64,000 bases of DNA, taken from NCBI GenBank assembly GCA_963781305.1, contig CAWAFL010000014.1, positions 620,001 to 684,000 on the forward strand. The letters run 5' to 3'. The position numbers were made by a program, and so were the translations under genes. Each line of letters starts with the position of its first letter. Positions within the stretch are counted from its first letter, which is position 1. Below are positions 23,620 to 31,614 of this stretch, piece by piece. Below the pieces are notes generated by a model. The model was given only the letters and a program-made list of their open reading frames with translations, did no database searches and was not told where the DNA came from. The stretch is from DASXMT01 sp963781305. GTDB taxonomy: Bacteria; Actinomycetota; Acidimicrobiia; Acidimicrobiales; RAAP-2.

Positions 23620-24585
23620 TTACCGGGTGCCATGCTCCGCGGCGATCGTCCCGAGCCGACCGGCCTGGTAGTCCTGGAAGGCCTGTGCCACTTCGTCCTT
23701 GGTGTTCATCACGAACGGCCCGTAAGCGTAGACCGGCTCCCCGATCGGCCGACCGCCGAGGACGAGCACGTCGAGCTGGGGCGACCGGGACTCCTGGGCC
23801 GTGTCGGCCGTCACCGTGATGGTGCCCCCGTCGCCGAAGACGGCCAGCTGCCCGGCATGGACCGGTCGACGCTCGTCACCCACCGTGCCCTGACCGGACA
23901 GGACATAGACCAGCGCGTTGAAGTCGCGGCGCCAGGGAAGCACCAGACGGGATCCCGGTTCCACGGTGGCGTGCAGCATGGTCATGGGCGAGTAGGTCGC
24001 ACCGGGGCCGGCATGATCGCCCACGTCGCCGGCGATGAGACGGACCAGGGATCCGCCGTCAGAAGAGGACAGGAGGGCCACGTTCCCCGCTCCGATGTCC
24101 TGGTAGCGCGGGTCCACCCATTTCTGCGCCCGGGGCAGGTTGACCCAGAGTTGCACCCCGTGGAACAGTCCGCCGCTGGCCACCAGCTCCTCCGGTGGCT
24201 CTTCGATGTGCAAGATGCCCGAGCCGGCCGTCATCCACTGGGTGTCCCCGTTGGTGATGAGCCCGCCACCGCCGATGGAGTCGCGGTGCCGGAACGTGCC
24301 GTCGATCATGTAGGTGACCGTCTCGAAACCCCGGTGGGGATGCCACGGCGTGCCCTTGGGCTCACCGGGGGCGTACTCCACCTCGCCCATCTGGTCCATG
24401 TGCACGAAGGGATCGAGGAATCGGCGGTCCACGCCGGCGAAGGCGCGGCGTACCGGAAAGCCCTCCCCCTCGAACCCCGCTGGCGCGGTGGTGATCCCCA
24501 GCACCGGTCGGCTCATCGCCGTTGGGCCTTCGGGCACCACGACGCGGGGAAGCGAACGGACATCTGCAACGGTGACAGCCGGCAT
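23620..24585 (-). CDS. Pirin family protein
   Basis: The protein of about 321 residues has two cupin folds. The N-terminal cupin keeps the metal-binding pattern: HPHRGFETVTYM (two His), a following FRHRDSIG, and HIEEP, where the usual HSE is altered to HIEEP. Bacterial pirins are iron proteins, some with quercetinase activity, many acting in stress responses. The ATG at 24585 follows a GAGGAGAG ribosome site. It converges on the TetR gene. A CTAACGTTAG palindrome in its upstream region may be an operator. Confidence 0.87.
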   Translation of the reverse strand: MPAVTVADVRSLPRVVVPEGPTAMSRPVLGITTAPAGFEGEGFPVRRAFAGVDRRFLDPFVHMDQMGEVEYAPGEPKGTPWHPHRGFETVTYMIDGTFRHRDSIGGGGLITNGDTQWMTAGSGILHIEEPPEELVASGGLFHGVQLWVNLPRAQKWVDPRYQDIGAGNVALLSSSDGGSLVRLIAGDVGDHAGPGATYSPMTMLHATVEPGSRLVLPWRRDFNALVYVLSGQGTVGDERRPVHAGQLAVFGDGGTITVTADTAQESRSPQLDVLVLGGRPIGEPVYAYGPFVMNTKDEVAQAFQDYQAGRLGTIAAEHGTR

Positions 24586-24645
24586 GGCACTCTCCTCGGT
24601 CGGGACGGCCACCACCGCGGTGGCACGATCCGCTCTACGCAATAT

Positions 24646-24669
24646 CTAACGTTAGTTGCACGCGCAACA
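24646..24669 (-). promoter_or_regulatory. Palindromes upstream of the pirin gene
   Basis: Two adjacent palindromes, CTAACGTTAG (24646-24655) and GTTGCACGCGCAAC (about 24655-24668), occupy the expected promoter of the pirin gene. The CTAAC/GTTAG arms match those of the operators at 22432-22471 but lack the 3-base centre. Control by the same TetR protein is possible but unproven. Confidence 0.4.
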
Positions 24670-24830
24670 TTCCCGGATCGGGGCTGGGCGTGCCCGAGCG
24701 ACGAGTCGTGGGTCCATCAGGGCGAACGGGCCCGAAGGTGGACCCTCCCATGCGCGGCCGACCGATTCGAGCGGATAGCGTTTCCCCTGATTGCGACGTC
24801 AAAGACGGAAGCAGCGACGACGGGGGACCT

Positions 24831-26018
24831 ATGAGCATCGCCAAGCGAGCGACCATCGAGGGAACAGCGGCCCCGGGCTTCGACGCGGTACGCGAGGCGT
24901 TCGCTGCAAACTTCACAGAGCGGGGCGATCAGGGCGCGTCGGTGTGCGTCTACCGCCACGGGGTCCCCGTGGTCGACCTCTGGGGCGGCCTCGCCGATCC
25001 GGCCTCGGATCAGCCCTATGCCGGGGACACCCTACAGCTGGTGTTCTCCACCACCAAGGGGGCTACGGCCGTCTGCGCCAACTTGCTCATCGAACGAGGC
25101 CTGCTCGATCCGTCGGCACCGGTGGCCGAGTATTGGCCGGAATTCGCCGCCGCGGGCAAGGCGGGGATCCCTGTGCAGTGGCTACTGACCCACCAGAGCG
25201 GTCTCCCGGCCATCGATGCCACCTTGACCCTGTCCCAGGCGTTGGCCTGGGACCCCATCGTCGATGCGCTGGCCGACCAGAAGCCACTGTGGGAGCCGGG
25301 GACCGCTCACGGCTACCACGCCCTCACCTTCGGGTGGCTGGTGGGCGAACTGGTTCGCCGGGTAAGTGGCATGAGCATCGGTTCGTTCTTCGCCCGCGAG
25401 GTAGCCGGACCGCTTGACCTGGAGTTCTGGATAGGCCTGCCTTCGACGGAGGAGCACCGGGTCGCACCGCTGACCATGTCCCTCGACTACCTCGCCGATA
25501 TGAATCCCGAGGAACTGGCCACCATGGCCACCTCGTTCGGGCCCGATGGGCTCGGGACCAGGGCGCTGTTCCTCAACGGGGCCTTCGGCGACTTCGGCCA
25601 GGGCGGCGGGCCGTTCAACCTTCCCGAGCTCCATGCCGCCGAGGTTCCCGCGGCCAACGGGATCACCACAGCCCGTTCCCTGGCCCGCCTGTACGCCGGG
25701 CTTATCGGCGAGGTCGATGGAGTGCGCATCCTGGGGCCGGACACGGTCGCCGACATGTCCCGGTCACGAACAACAGGAACCGATCTGGTCCTCGGAGGCG
25801 AGTCCAAGTTCGGTCTGGGCATGATGTGCGACTCGCCCTTCACCCCCCTGCTGGGGAGGGGTGGGTTCGGCCACTTCGGAGCGGGCGGCTCGGTGGGCTT
25901 TGCCCATCCCGAGTCGGGGATCTCCTTCGGCTACGTGATGAACCAGATGCGTCTGAGCGTGGCCGGCGACGACCGCACCACCGTCCTGATCGACGCCATC
26001 CGCAGGTCCATCGCGTAA
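24831..26018 (+). CDS. Serine hydrolase of the beta-lactamase/EstB family
   Basis: The protein has 395 residues with the class C beta-lactamase fold. The nucleophile motif SxxK is FSTTKG near residue 75, and the second motif YxN corresponds to the Tyr of GYHALTFGW. GHFGAGGSVGFAHPE near the end takes the place of KTG. The family contains esterases and peptidases, so antibiotic hydrolysis is not implied. There is no signal peptide, so it acts in the cytoplasm. The ATG at 24831 has GGGGGA just upstream; an open frame starting 47 codons earlier looks non-coding. Confidence 0.85.
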   Translation: MSIAKRATIEGTAAPGFDAVREAFAANFTERGDQGASVCVYRHGVPVVDLWGGLADPASDQPYAGDTLQLVFSTTKGATAVCANLLIERGLLDPSAPVAEYWPEFAAAGKAGIPVQWLLTHQSGLPAIDATLTLSQALAWDPIVDALADQKPLWEPGTAHGYHALTFGWLVGELVRRVSGMSIGSFFAREVAGPLDLEFWIGLPSTEEHRVAPLTMSLDYLADMNPEELATMATSFGPDGLGTRALFLNGAFGDFGQGGGPFNLPELHAAEVPAANGITTARSLARLYAGLIGEVDGVRILGPDTVADMSRSRTTGTDLVLGGESKFGLGMMCDSPFTPLLGRGGFGHFGAGGSVGFAHPESGISFGYVMNQMRLSVAGDDRTTVLIDAIRRSIA

Positions 26019-26120
26019 TGATGGGGACGTGGAACGGCGCAAGGGCTCTGGGCAACGGCCAGGACGGCACTCCCTGGTAGCCATGTGCCGGGCCGAGAAG
26101 CGTCAGGGATCGAGGACGTG

Positions 26121-27170
26121 ATGCGACATCGAGGCACCGATGCCCGCATCGCTTCCGAGGAGCCAGTTGAGCCGACGCCCTCACCCGCCGATATCGGGCG
26201 GGTGCTGCGGGAAACGCGCGAGGCGCAGGGGCTCGACCTCCTCACTGTCCACGACCGGCTCGGTCGCCCCATCACCCAGCTGGAGGCGCTCGAGGCGGGC
26301 GACCTGAGCCGCCTGCACAATCAGGCGTTCGCCTTGTCGACGCTCCGCCGTTACGCCCGATTTCTGACCTTGGACGGCGACGCGCTGGCCCTGCAGTTCA
26401 TGGAGAGCCTGTCCGCTGTGGTGGGGGCGCCCACCGGCGCGGCGGGGGCGACGACTGGTGTGGTGGCCGTAGGCGACCCGGACCCGGACCACCTGCGGGC
26501 CTTCACCCAAACCGGTCCCGTCCCTCGGGTGGGCGGCAACAGCCACGGTTTCAACGGGTCGGCGTTCGGGACAGGGGGACCGCCGACGGGAACCCTGTCG
26601 GTCATACCCCGCGAACAGATCAAAGAGACGAGGAAGATCCAGCGCAAGGTGAGACGCACCCGGCGAGCTCCGGTGGTGCTCCGTGTGGCCACGTGGCTGG
26701 TCCTGGTCGCCTTGCTGGTGGCGCTGGCCGGCGTGGGCATCCGCCACTGGCGTCCCCAGCTCCTGGTCCAATGGCACATCGTCCCGCCCAACGGAGCGCT
26801 GTATGTACCCCCCACCACCAGCGCCACCACCAACCCCCACCCCGTGGTTCCGGTCACGGTGAAACTGGCCAGCACCGACAACCTGACCACGGCCACGTAC
26901 ACGGTCAGCACCGCTCACTTCGATGTGATCCTGACCACCACCGCCCCGTGTTACGTCGAGGTCACCAGTCCGGCGTCGGTCAACCCCATCGTGGAGGACG
27001 TGCAGCCGGGCGGAGTCACCAAGTCCTATCCGGCCGACGGGTCCCTGACCGTGAACGTCGGTGCCGCCGAGGTATCGATCAGTGTGTCCGTGAACGGCAA
27101 GAGCGCCTTCAAGACCGTCCCCACGTACGCCCCGTTCTCCTACACCTTCAACTCGGCGCCCGGGGCGTAG
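26121..27170 (+). CDS. RodZ-like membrane protein with helix-turn-helix and DUF4115 domain
   Basis: The protein has about 349 residues. An N-terminal HTH_25 domain (IGRVLRETREAQGLDLLTV ... LEALEAGDLSRL) is followed by a linker and a single membrane helix (VLRVATWLVLVALLVALAGV). The outer DUF4115-like beta domain contains VILTTTAPCYVEV and KSYPADGSLTVNVGAAE. RodZ links the cell-shape machinery to the membrane in rods; actinobacterial versions are less well understood. The ATG at 26121 follows GAGG; GTG starts upstream are possible. Confidence 0.82.
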   Translation: MRHRGTDARIASEEPVEPTPSPADIGRVLRETREAQGLDLLTVHDRLGRPITQLEALEAGDLSRLHNQAFALSTLRRYARFLTLDGDALALQFMESLSAVVGAPTGAAGATTGVVAVGDPDPDHLRAFTQTGPVPRVGGNSHGFNGSAFGTGGPPTGTLSVIPREQIKETRKIQRKVRRTRRAPVVLRVATWLVLVALLVALAGVGIRHWRPQLLVQWHIVPPNGALYVPPTTSATTNPHPVVPVTVKLASTDNLTTATYTVSTAHFDVILTTTAPCYVEVTSPASVNPIVEDVQPGGVTKSYPADGSLTVNVGAAEVSISVSVNGKSAFKTVPTYAPFSYTFNSAPGA

Positions 27171-27176
27171 CCCGGG

Positions 27177-27911
27177 TCAGCTGATCGTCTTGGGCAAGTC
27201 GGAGTCGACGATGGCTTCGACCCATGGGTAGCGCAACGGGTCGATATGCACGAAGGGGGCGTCGACCACCACGGTGGCACCGCGATGGTGGGGTGCAGCG
27301 GCCCGGATGGCCGTGGTCCGCTCGGCCACGTCGCCCTCCAGGAACACCAGGTCGAGCTGGTCCCCGCCGCCACCGGCGAATTCGAGGCTCATCACGCCAT
27401 GGACTCCCTCCAGCCCCGCCACCTGCTCCGACCACTCGTGGTGGTACCAAGAGTGGACCTCGTCGCTGCCCCGGCGGCGCACCATGAGGATCCCGTTGTG
27501 GCCGACGAAAGGCACGTCGATCGGTGGAAGGGCCAGCTCGGGCGAGGACACGGCGGAGACGAGCTCGAGTGCGCCACCGTCCCGGACGACCTTCTTGTCA
27601 GCCGGGAAGTGCATCCGGTCGGTGGCATAGAGCACCTCTCGGAGCTCGGCCATGGACGCCACCACCTCGAGCGGGGGTTGGCACAGCGTGTAGATGGTGA
27701 CGAAGCTGCCCCGACCGCCGGCGAGCGGCGAGGACGCATCGGCGACGCGCAGCGCATGCAGGTCGGGCGGGGCGGCGTAGCGATGGCCGGCCATCACCCC
27801 GGCCAACGACACATTTGGGGGCACGTGCTCCAAGTCGTACCAGCGGTTGAACGCCTCGATGCTGTCGGCGTCGCAATCGAGCACCGCGCAGATCAGTCCG
27901 GTTGCTTGCAT
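27177..27911 (-). CDS. Protein of unknown function, two-module dimeric alpha/beta-barrel type
   Basis: The protein has 244 residues. Both halves carry the same kind of motif: FNRWYDLEHVP near residue 21 and WYHHEWSEQV near residue 155. Each is a Trp/Tyr-x-x-Glu/His pattern like that of EthD and other ferredoxin-like dimeric barrel proteins. The family is not clearly recognised and no cofactor site is visible. It lies head-to-tail with the LLM oxidoreductase at 27950, 38 bases apart on the same strand, so the two are probably co-transcribed and may act on related substrates. Confidence 0.7.
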   Translation of the reverse strand: MQATGLICAVLDCDADSIEAFNRWYDLEHVPPNVSLAGVMAGHRYAAPPDLHALRVADASSPLAGGRGSFVTIYTLCQPPLEVVASMAELREVLYATDRMHFPADKKVVRDGGALELVSAVSSPELALPPIDVPFVGHNGILMVRRRGSDEVHSWYHHEWSEQVAGLEGVHGVMSLEFAGGGGDQLDLVFLEGDVAERTTAIRAAAPHHRGATVVVDAPFVHIDPLRYPWVEAIVDSDLPKTIS

Positions 27912-27949
27912 GTCCCCCCTGTCCGGTCAGGCCACTTGACGGTCATCGA

Positions 27950-28879
27950 TCATGCTGCGGCCCGGCGATAGGGGCCGACCACCGCCTCGGCCAGCCAGGC
28001 CAGCTCCTCCTGGCAGGCGACGAGCGTACGGCCGCGGCAACCGAGGCTGAGCCACGTCACCCCGAGATCCTCGTATGCGGCCAGCCGTTCGCGGAATCGC
28101 TCACCGTCGGGATCCCCCTCGGGGTCGGGCCCGTCGAAGGAGGAGAAGGCGATATCGAACTTGCCGGTCAGGCCGGCTTCGGACCGAAGGCGATGGACCT
28201 CGTCGATGCCCGTCTTCAGGTCGTCCAGCGTGGTGAGGGCAGGGCTCCCGGTAATGGCGGCCATGACTTCGGGCTGGGGGAAGGGCAGCCACCCATCGGC
28301 CAGGAGGGCGGCGCGGCGCTTGGCCGCGGCGCTGTTGCCGCCCACCCAGATCGGGGGTCGGGGTCGCTGGACGGGCACGGGGACCATCGTGTGACCGTGG
28401 GCCGGATAGAAGGTGCCGTCGCGATCCACCGACTTCCCGCTCCACGCCGCGGTCATGGCCTCGATGGCCTCGTCGAAGCGCTTGCCCCGGGTGGAGAAGT
28501 CGGCGCCCAGCACACCGAACTCGGCCCGCAGGTACCCGGCACCCATCCCCACGATAACCCGGCCCCCGGACAGGACGTCGAGGCTGGCAATGGAGCGGGC
28601 GGCCAGGTAGGGGTTCCGGTAGCCGGCCACCAGCAAGTTGGTCCGCAACCCGATGGTCGAGGTGACGGCCGACATGGAGCTGAGGGCGACGAACGGGTCG
28701 AAGGCGTGGTGGCCGCCGGTGGCCAACCAGGAGTCTTCGGGAAACGGGTGATCGGTCACGTTCACGGCATCGAGGCCGGCTTGTTCGGCGGCCACTGCGA
28801 AGTCGTTCAGCTTCCCCTCCCCCACCCATGTCTCGAAGTGCTTGATGGCGCCGCTCGGGACACCGACGTCGAACTTCAT
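27950..28879 (-). CDS. LLM-class F420-dependent oxidoreductase
   Basis: The protein of 309 residues has the luciferase-like TIM barrel. Family signatures are VLSGGRVIVGMGAGYLRAEF and RPPIWVGGNSAAAKRRAA. AVNVTDHPFPED near the N-terminus holds the conserved loop after strand 2. These enzymes pass a hydride between F420 and an alcohol, imine or other substrate. The ATG at 28879 with a GGGGGAG site is chosen; the frame extends much further upstream but runs antisense to the next gene. It diverges from the isochorismatase-like gene at 29030. It is one of four LLM genes in 17 kb. Confidence 0.87.
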   Translation of the reverse strand: MKFDVGVPSGAIKHFETWVGEGKLNDFAVAAEQAGLDAVNVTDHPFPEDSWLATGGHHAFDPFVALSSMSAVTSTIGLRTNLLVAGYRNPYLAARSIASLDVLSGGRVIVGMGAGYLRAEFGVLGADFSTRGKRFDEAIEAMTAAWSGKSVDRDGTFYPAHGHTMVPVPVQRPRPPIWVGGNSAAAKRRAALLADGWLPFPQPEVMAAITGSPALTTLDDLKTGIDEVHRLRSEAGLTGKFDIAFSSFDGPDPEGDPDGERFRERLAAYEDLGVTWLSLGCRGRTLVACQEELAWLAEAVVGPYRRAAA

Positions 28880-29029
28880 CACCACGAACTCCCCCACTTC
28901 TCTGCGCCGGTAGCGCCGTCGACCTCGCTCCCGATTGACTATCGCGCCGACGGCTCGTGGTCGGCCAGACGGGAAACGACGCCGGCAGGCCAGAGGCAGG
29001 CCCGAGCCGGGTGGGCCTACGATGCCGAC

Positions 29030-29653
29030 ATGCCGCTCGATCCTGCTGTCGTCGACCCCTCCCATACGGCCATCGTCATGAACGAGATCCAGCGGGGGAC
29101 GGTCGGCGACCGGTCGTCGCTGCCCGCGCTGGTGGAGGCGGCTGCCCCCATGGTCACCGAGGTGGCCCGGCTGGTGCGGGCCGGCCGAGTAGCCGGGGTG
29201 GAGATCGTGCACTGCGTGGCCGCCGCCCGGGTGGACCTGAAGGGCTCCATGGGCAACACCGTGTTCGCGGCCAAGGCCAAGAAAGCGGCGCAGACCAAAC
29301 CCCGGGACCCGGTCGAGCTGGCCGAGTTCGCCGAGGTGGTGCCCGAGATCGGCGTGGAACCGGGCGACCTGGTGATGAGCCGCCTACACTCCATGGCCCC
29401 CATGACCGATACCGGACTGGACATCGTGCTGCGGAACATGGGGATCACCACGGTGATTGCCGCCGGCGTCTCGCTCAACCTCGGGGTCATGGGCCTGGTC
29501 ATCGAGGCAGCAAGCCGGTCGTACAACGTGGTGATCCCGAGGGATGCCACTGTGGGCGTGCCCCCCGAATACGGCGAGATGGTCCTCCAGAACTCGCTCT
29601 CGCTCCTGGCCCGGATCAGTAGCGTCCAAGAGCTCATCGACATCTGGTCCTGA
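29030..29653 (+). CDS. Isochorismatase-fold protein lacking the catalytic triad
   Basis: The protein has 207 residues and aligns along its length with cysteine hydrolases of the isochorismatase superfamily. The Asp of the usual VIDMQ is replaced in IVMNEIQRG. The Lys region reads VMSRLHSMAP, without a clear Lys. The nucleophile Cys of GVATNVCV is Gly in GVSLNLGVMG. It is therefore probably not a cysteine hydrolase, and may be a binding protein or use other chemistry. The ATG at 29030 is the first good start. The LLM oxidoreductase at 29709 follows 55 bases later on the same strand. Confidence 0.8.
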   Translation: MPLDPAVVDPSHTAIVMNEIQRGTVGDRSSLPALVEAAAPMVTEVARLVRAGRVAGVEIVHCVAAARVDLKGSMGNTVFAAKAKKAAQTKPRDPVELAEFAEVVPEIGVEPGDLVMSRLHSMAPMTDTGLDIVLRNMGITTVIAAGVSLNLGVMGLVIEAASRSYNVVIPRDATVGVPPEYGEMVLQNSLSLLARISSVQELIDIWS

Positions 29654-29708
29654 CCGGGAGCGAGCCCCGCTCGCTCCGCTCACCGCTCGATCCTCCAAGG
29701 AGATTTCC

Positions 29709-30656
29709 ATGCCCAAGCACACGTCGCCCATGAAGGTCTACGTCGCCCTGCCCGGCAACAGCCACATGCCCGGGACCCCGGATTGGGCGTGCCAGCTCCA
29801 AGCCCCCGACTACCAGCGCATCGCCCGGGCCGTGGACGAACTGGGGTACGACGCCATCACCACCTCCGAGCACTTCGCCATGCCCACCGAGGAGGTCTCC
29901 CGCCTCGGGCCCTACTGGATGCAGGGTCTCACCGTGATGTCCTTTCTGGCCGGGGCCACGTCCCGGGTCCGGGTCGACGCCACCGTGCTGGTCCTCCCGT
30001 ACCACCATCCCCTCTCGTTGGCCAAGGCCGTCACCACCATGGACGTGCTTTCCGGCGGACGGGTCAACCTCTCGGTCGGCGTGGGCCATGCCGTCTCCGA
30101 GTTCGCGGCGCTGGGCGTGCGTTTCGAGGATCGCGGCGCCATCGCCGACGAGATGTTGGCCGCCATGATCGAGCTGTGGACGGCGGACGAACCCGTCTTC
30201 CACGGCCGGTTCTTCGACATCGAGGGGTTGGCCTTCGAACCCAAGCCGCTGCAGTCGCCCCGGCCCCCCATCTACATCGGCGGCAACTCCAAGCCCGCCC
30301 TGCGCCGGGCCGCCCGCCACGACGGCTGGCAGCCCAACCCGACCGATTTCTCGCTGGCCGACATGCCACCCCTGTTGGAGTACCTGTACGCCCAACCCGA
30401 ATACGTGGGCAAAGAGGACGGCTTCGACATCTGCTGGCTGGGCTCGCCCCCCATGTGGTCGGGGGGCGCCTTCGGGCAGGCGACCGGAGCGGAGCTGGCG
30501 ACCTACCGCGATCGGATCATCGACTGGTGCGCCGAGCTCAGAACCCACGACGTGACCCGAACGTCGTTGCCCCTGCCCATCACGACCTCGGTCGAGGAGT
30601 ACATAGACCACCTGCAGTGGTTCGACCAGGAGGTCGCGCCCCGCCTGGTCGGCTGA
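29709..30656 (+). CDS. LLM-class F420-dependent oxidoreductase
   Basis: The protein has 315 residues with the luciferase-like fold. Recognisable parts are YDAITTSEHFAMP, MDVLSGGRVNLSVGVGH and RPPIYIGGNSKPALRRAA. AAGGAG lies eight bases before the ATG. The last 45 residues (from DWCAELRTHDVTR) are repeated in degraded form at 31288-31425, showing that a related gene once stood downstream. It follows the isochorismatase-like gene, so the two may act in one pathway. F420 use is inferred from the family. Confidence 0.88.
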   Translation: MPKHTSPMKVYVALPGNSHMPGTPDWACQLQAPDYQRIARAVDELGYDAITTSEHFAMPTEEVSRLGPYWMQGLTVMSFLAGATSRVRVDATVLVLPYHHPLSLAKAVTTMDVLSGGRVNLSVGVGHAVSEFAALGVRFEDRGAIADEMLAAMIELWTADEPVFHGRFFDIEGLAFEPKPLQSPRPPIYIGGNSKPALRRAARHDGWQPNPTDFSLADMPPLLEYLYAQPEYVGKEDGFDICWLGSPPMWSGGAFGQATGAELATYRDRIIDWCAELRTHDVTRTSLPLPITTSVEEYIDHLQWFDQEVAPRLVG

Positions 30657-30677
30657 CCCCCGCAGGACCGGTCGGCG

Positions 30678-31235
30678 TCAGGCCGGCGGCACGCTGACGA
30701 GCACGAGGGGGACATCGCGCCCGAGCTGGGTGGTCTGGGCCTGATAGCGCTCGAGGTCGGGGTGCTGTCGGGCCACCGACTCGAACACGCGGGTGCGCTC
30801 GGAGCCGGCGCTGACCCGGGCGGTGGCCGGGGTCTGCCGGCGGTTGATGCGTATCCAGCAGCGGGGCTCGGCCTCGAGGTTCTTCACCCAGAACGGGTCG
30901 CTCGGTCCACCACCCTTGGTGCCGCACACGACCAGGTCGTCACCGTGCCGATAGAAGGGAAGGCACGATGTGACCAGGTTGCCGCTCCGCCAGCCGATGG
31001 AGGTGAGGAGCAGATGGTCGCGGTGATAGGGCCGGCCGGCCGCCTTGGCGAACTCGTAGGAGATGAGCGAGAACCCGGTCCAGCGCACAAGGGCGCGATC
31101 GATGGCCTTGCCCCGGGCGGTCGGCTTCATAACGATCATCCACGGACGCCCGTGGGCCGAGAAGCTGACCCGGCCTCCCAACGTGGCCGTGCCCGGCGCC
31201 GTCTCCGACCCGCTGGCCTCTTCGATCGCGGCCAT
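30678..31235 (-). CDS. Ddn-like deazaflavin-dependent nitroreductase family protein
   Basis: The protein of about 185 residues has the split beta-barrel typical of Ddn-type F420-dependent enzymes. Key parts are HLLLTSIGWRSGN (where TTxGRxSG is expected), PFYRHGDDLVVCGTKGG and PFWVKNLEAEP, the W-x-x-N-L segment conserved in the family. The ATG at 31235 lies after GGAGGAGG. It converges on the LLM gene at 29709. It differs considerably from the shorter Ddn-like protein at 22487. Confidence 0.82.
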   Translation of the reverse strand: MAAIEEASGSETAPGTATLGGRVSFSAHGRPWMIVMKPTARGKAIDRALVRWTGFSLISYEFAKAAGRPYHRDHLLLTSIGWRSGNLVTSCLPFYRHGDDLVVCGTKGGGPSDPFWVKNLEAEPRCWIRINRRQTPATARVSAGSERTRVFESVARQHPDLERYQAQTTQLGRDVPLVLVSVPPA

Positions 31236-31287
31236 TGGCGTGCCCTCCTCCGGTTCGGCCACATGGCATCCCCACCGAGGAAATATA

Positions 31288-31425
31288 ACGACTGGTGCGC
31301 CGAGCTCACAGCATCGGACGTCACCCGGACCTCGTTGCCGCTGCCCACCACAACTCCATCGAGGAGCACATCGACCACCGGCAGTGGTTCGACGGGAAAG
31401 CGGCGCCCCGACCGGGCGCCCAGCG
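31288..31425 (+). pseudogene. Degraded C-terminal remnant of an LLM oxidoreductase gene
   Basis: DNA from about 31288 matches the 3' end of the 29709-30656 gene. One frame reads NDWCAELTASDVTRTSLPLPT, then the match shifts to another frame, EEHIDHRQWFDGKAAPR, where the parent has EEYIDHLQWFDQEVAPR. The 5' part of the gene is missing. This indicates deletion plus a frameshift after duplication, or decay of a third LLM gene. It sits in the 350-base gap before the thiolase gene. Confidence 0.75.
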
Positions 31426-31477
31426 GCAGCGAACCGAAGCGGACCAGCTGCACAACCCGGTCAACGGTGAGGACTTC

Positions 31478-31495
31478 TCGCCCCTACAGGGGCGA
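31478..31495. terminator. Short stable hairpin upstream of the thiolase gene
   Basis: TCGCCCCT and AGGGGCGA form an 8 bp perfect stem around two bases, flanked by AAGTTTCT on the right. It lies after the LLM remnant and may terminate transcription from the left or insulate the thiolase operon. Confidence 0.45.
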
Positions 31496-31614
31496 AAGTT
31501 TCTAACGCCCGTTTGGTTGGCACTGTGGGTGACGAAATATAGACTGCACCCATCGACAACGACTTCGCACGCGGCATCGAGAGCGCATCGGCACCGGGCC
31601 GGGGGGTCGACGGT

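Noticed and set aside
27902..29029. Long upstream extension of the isochorismatase-like frame
   Set aside because: It is antisense to the LLM gene at 27950-28879; the family length fits the ATG at 29030.
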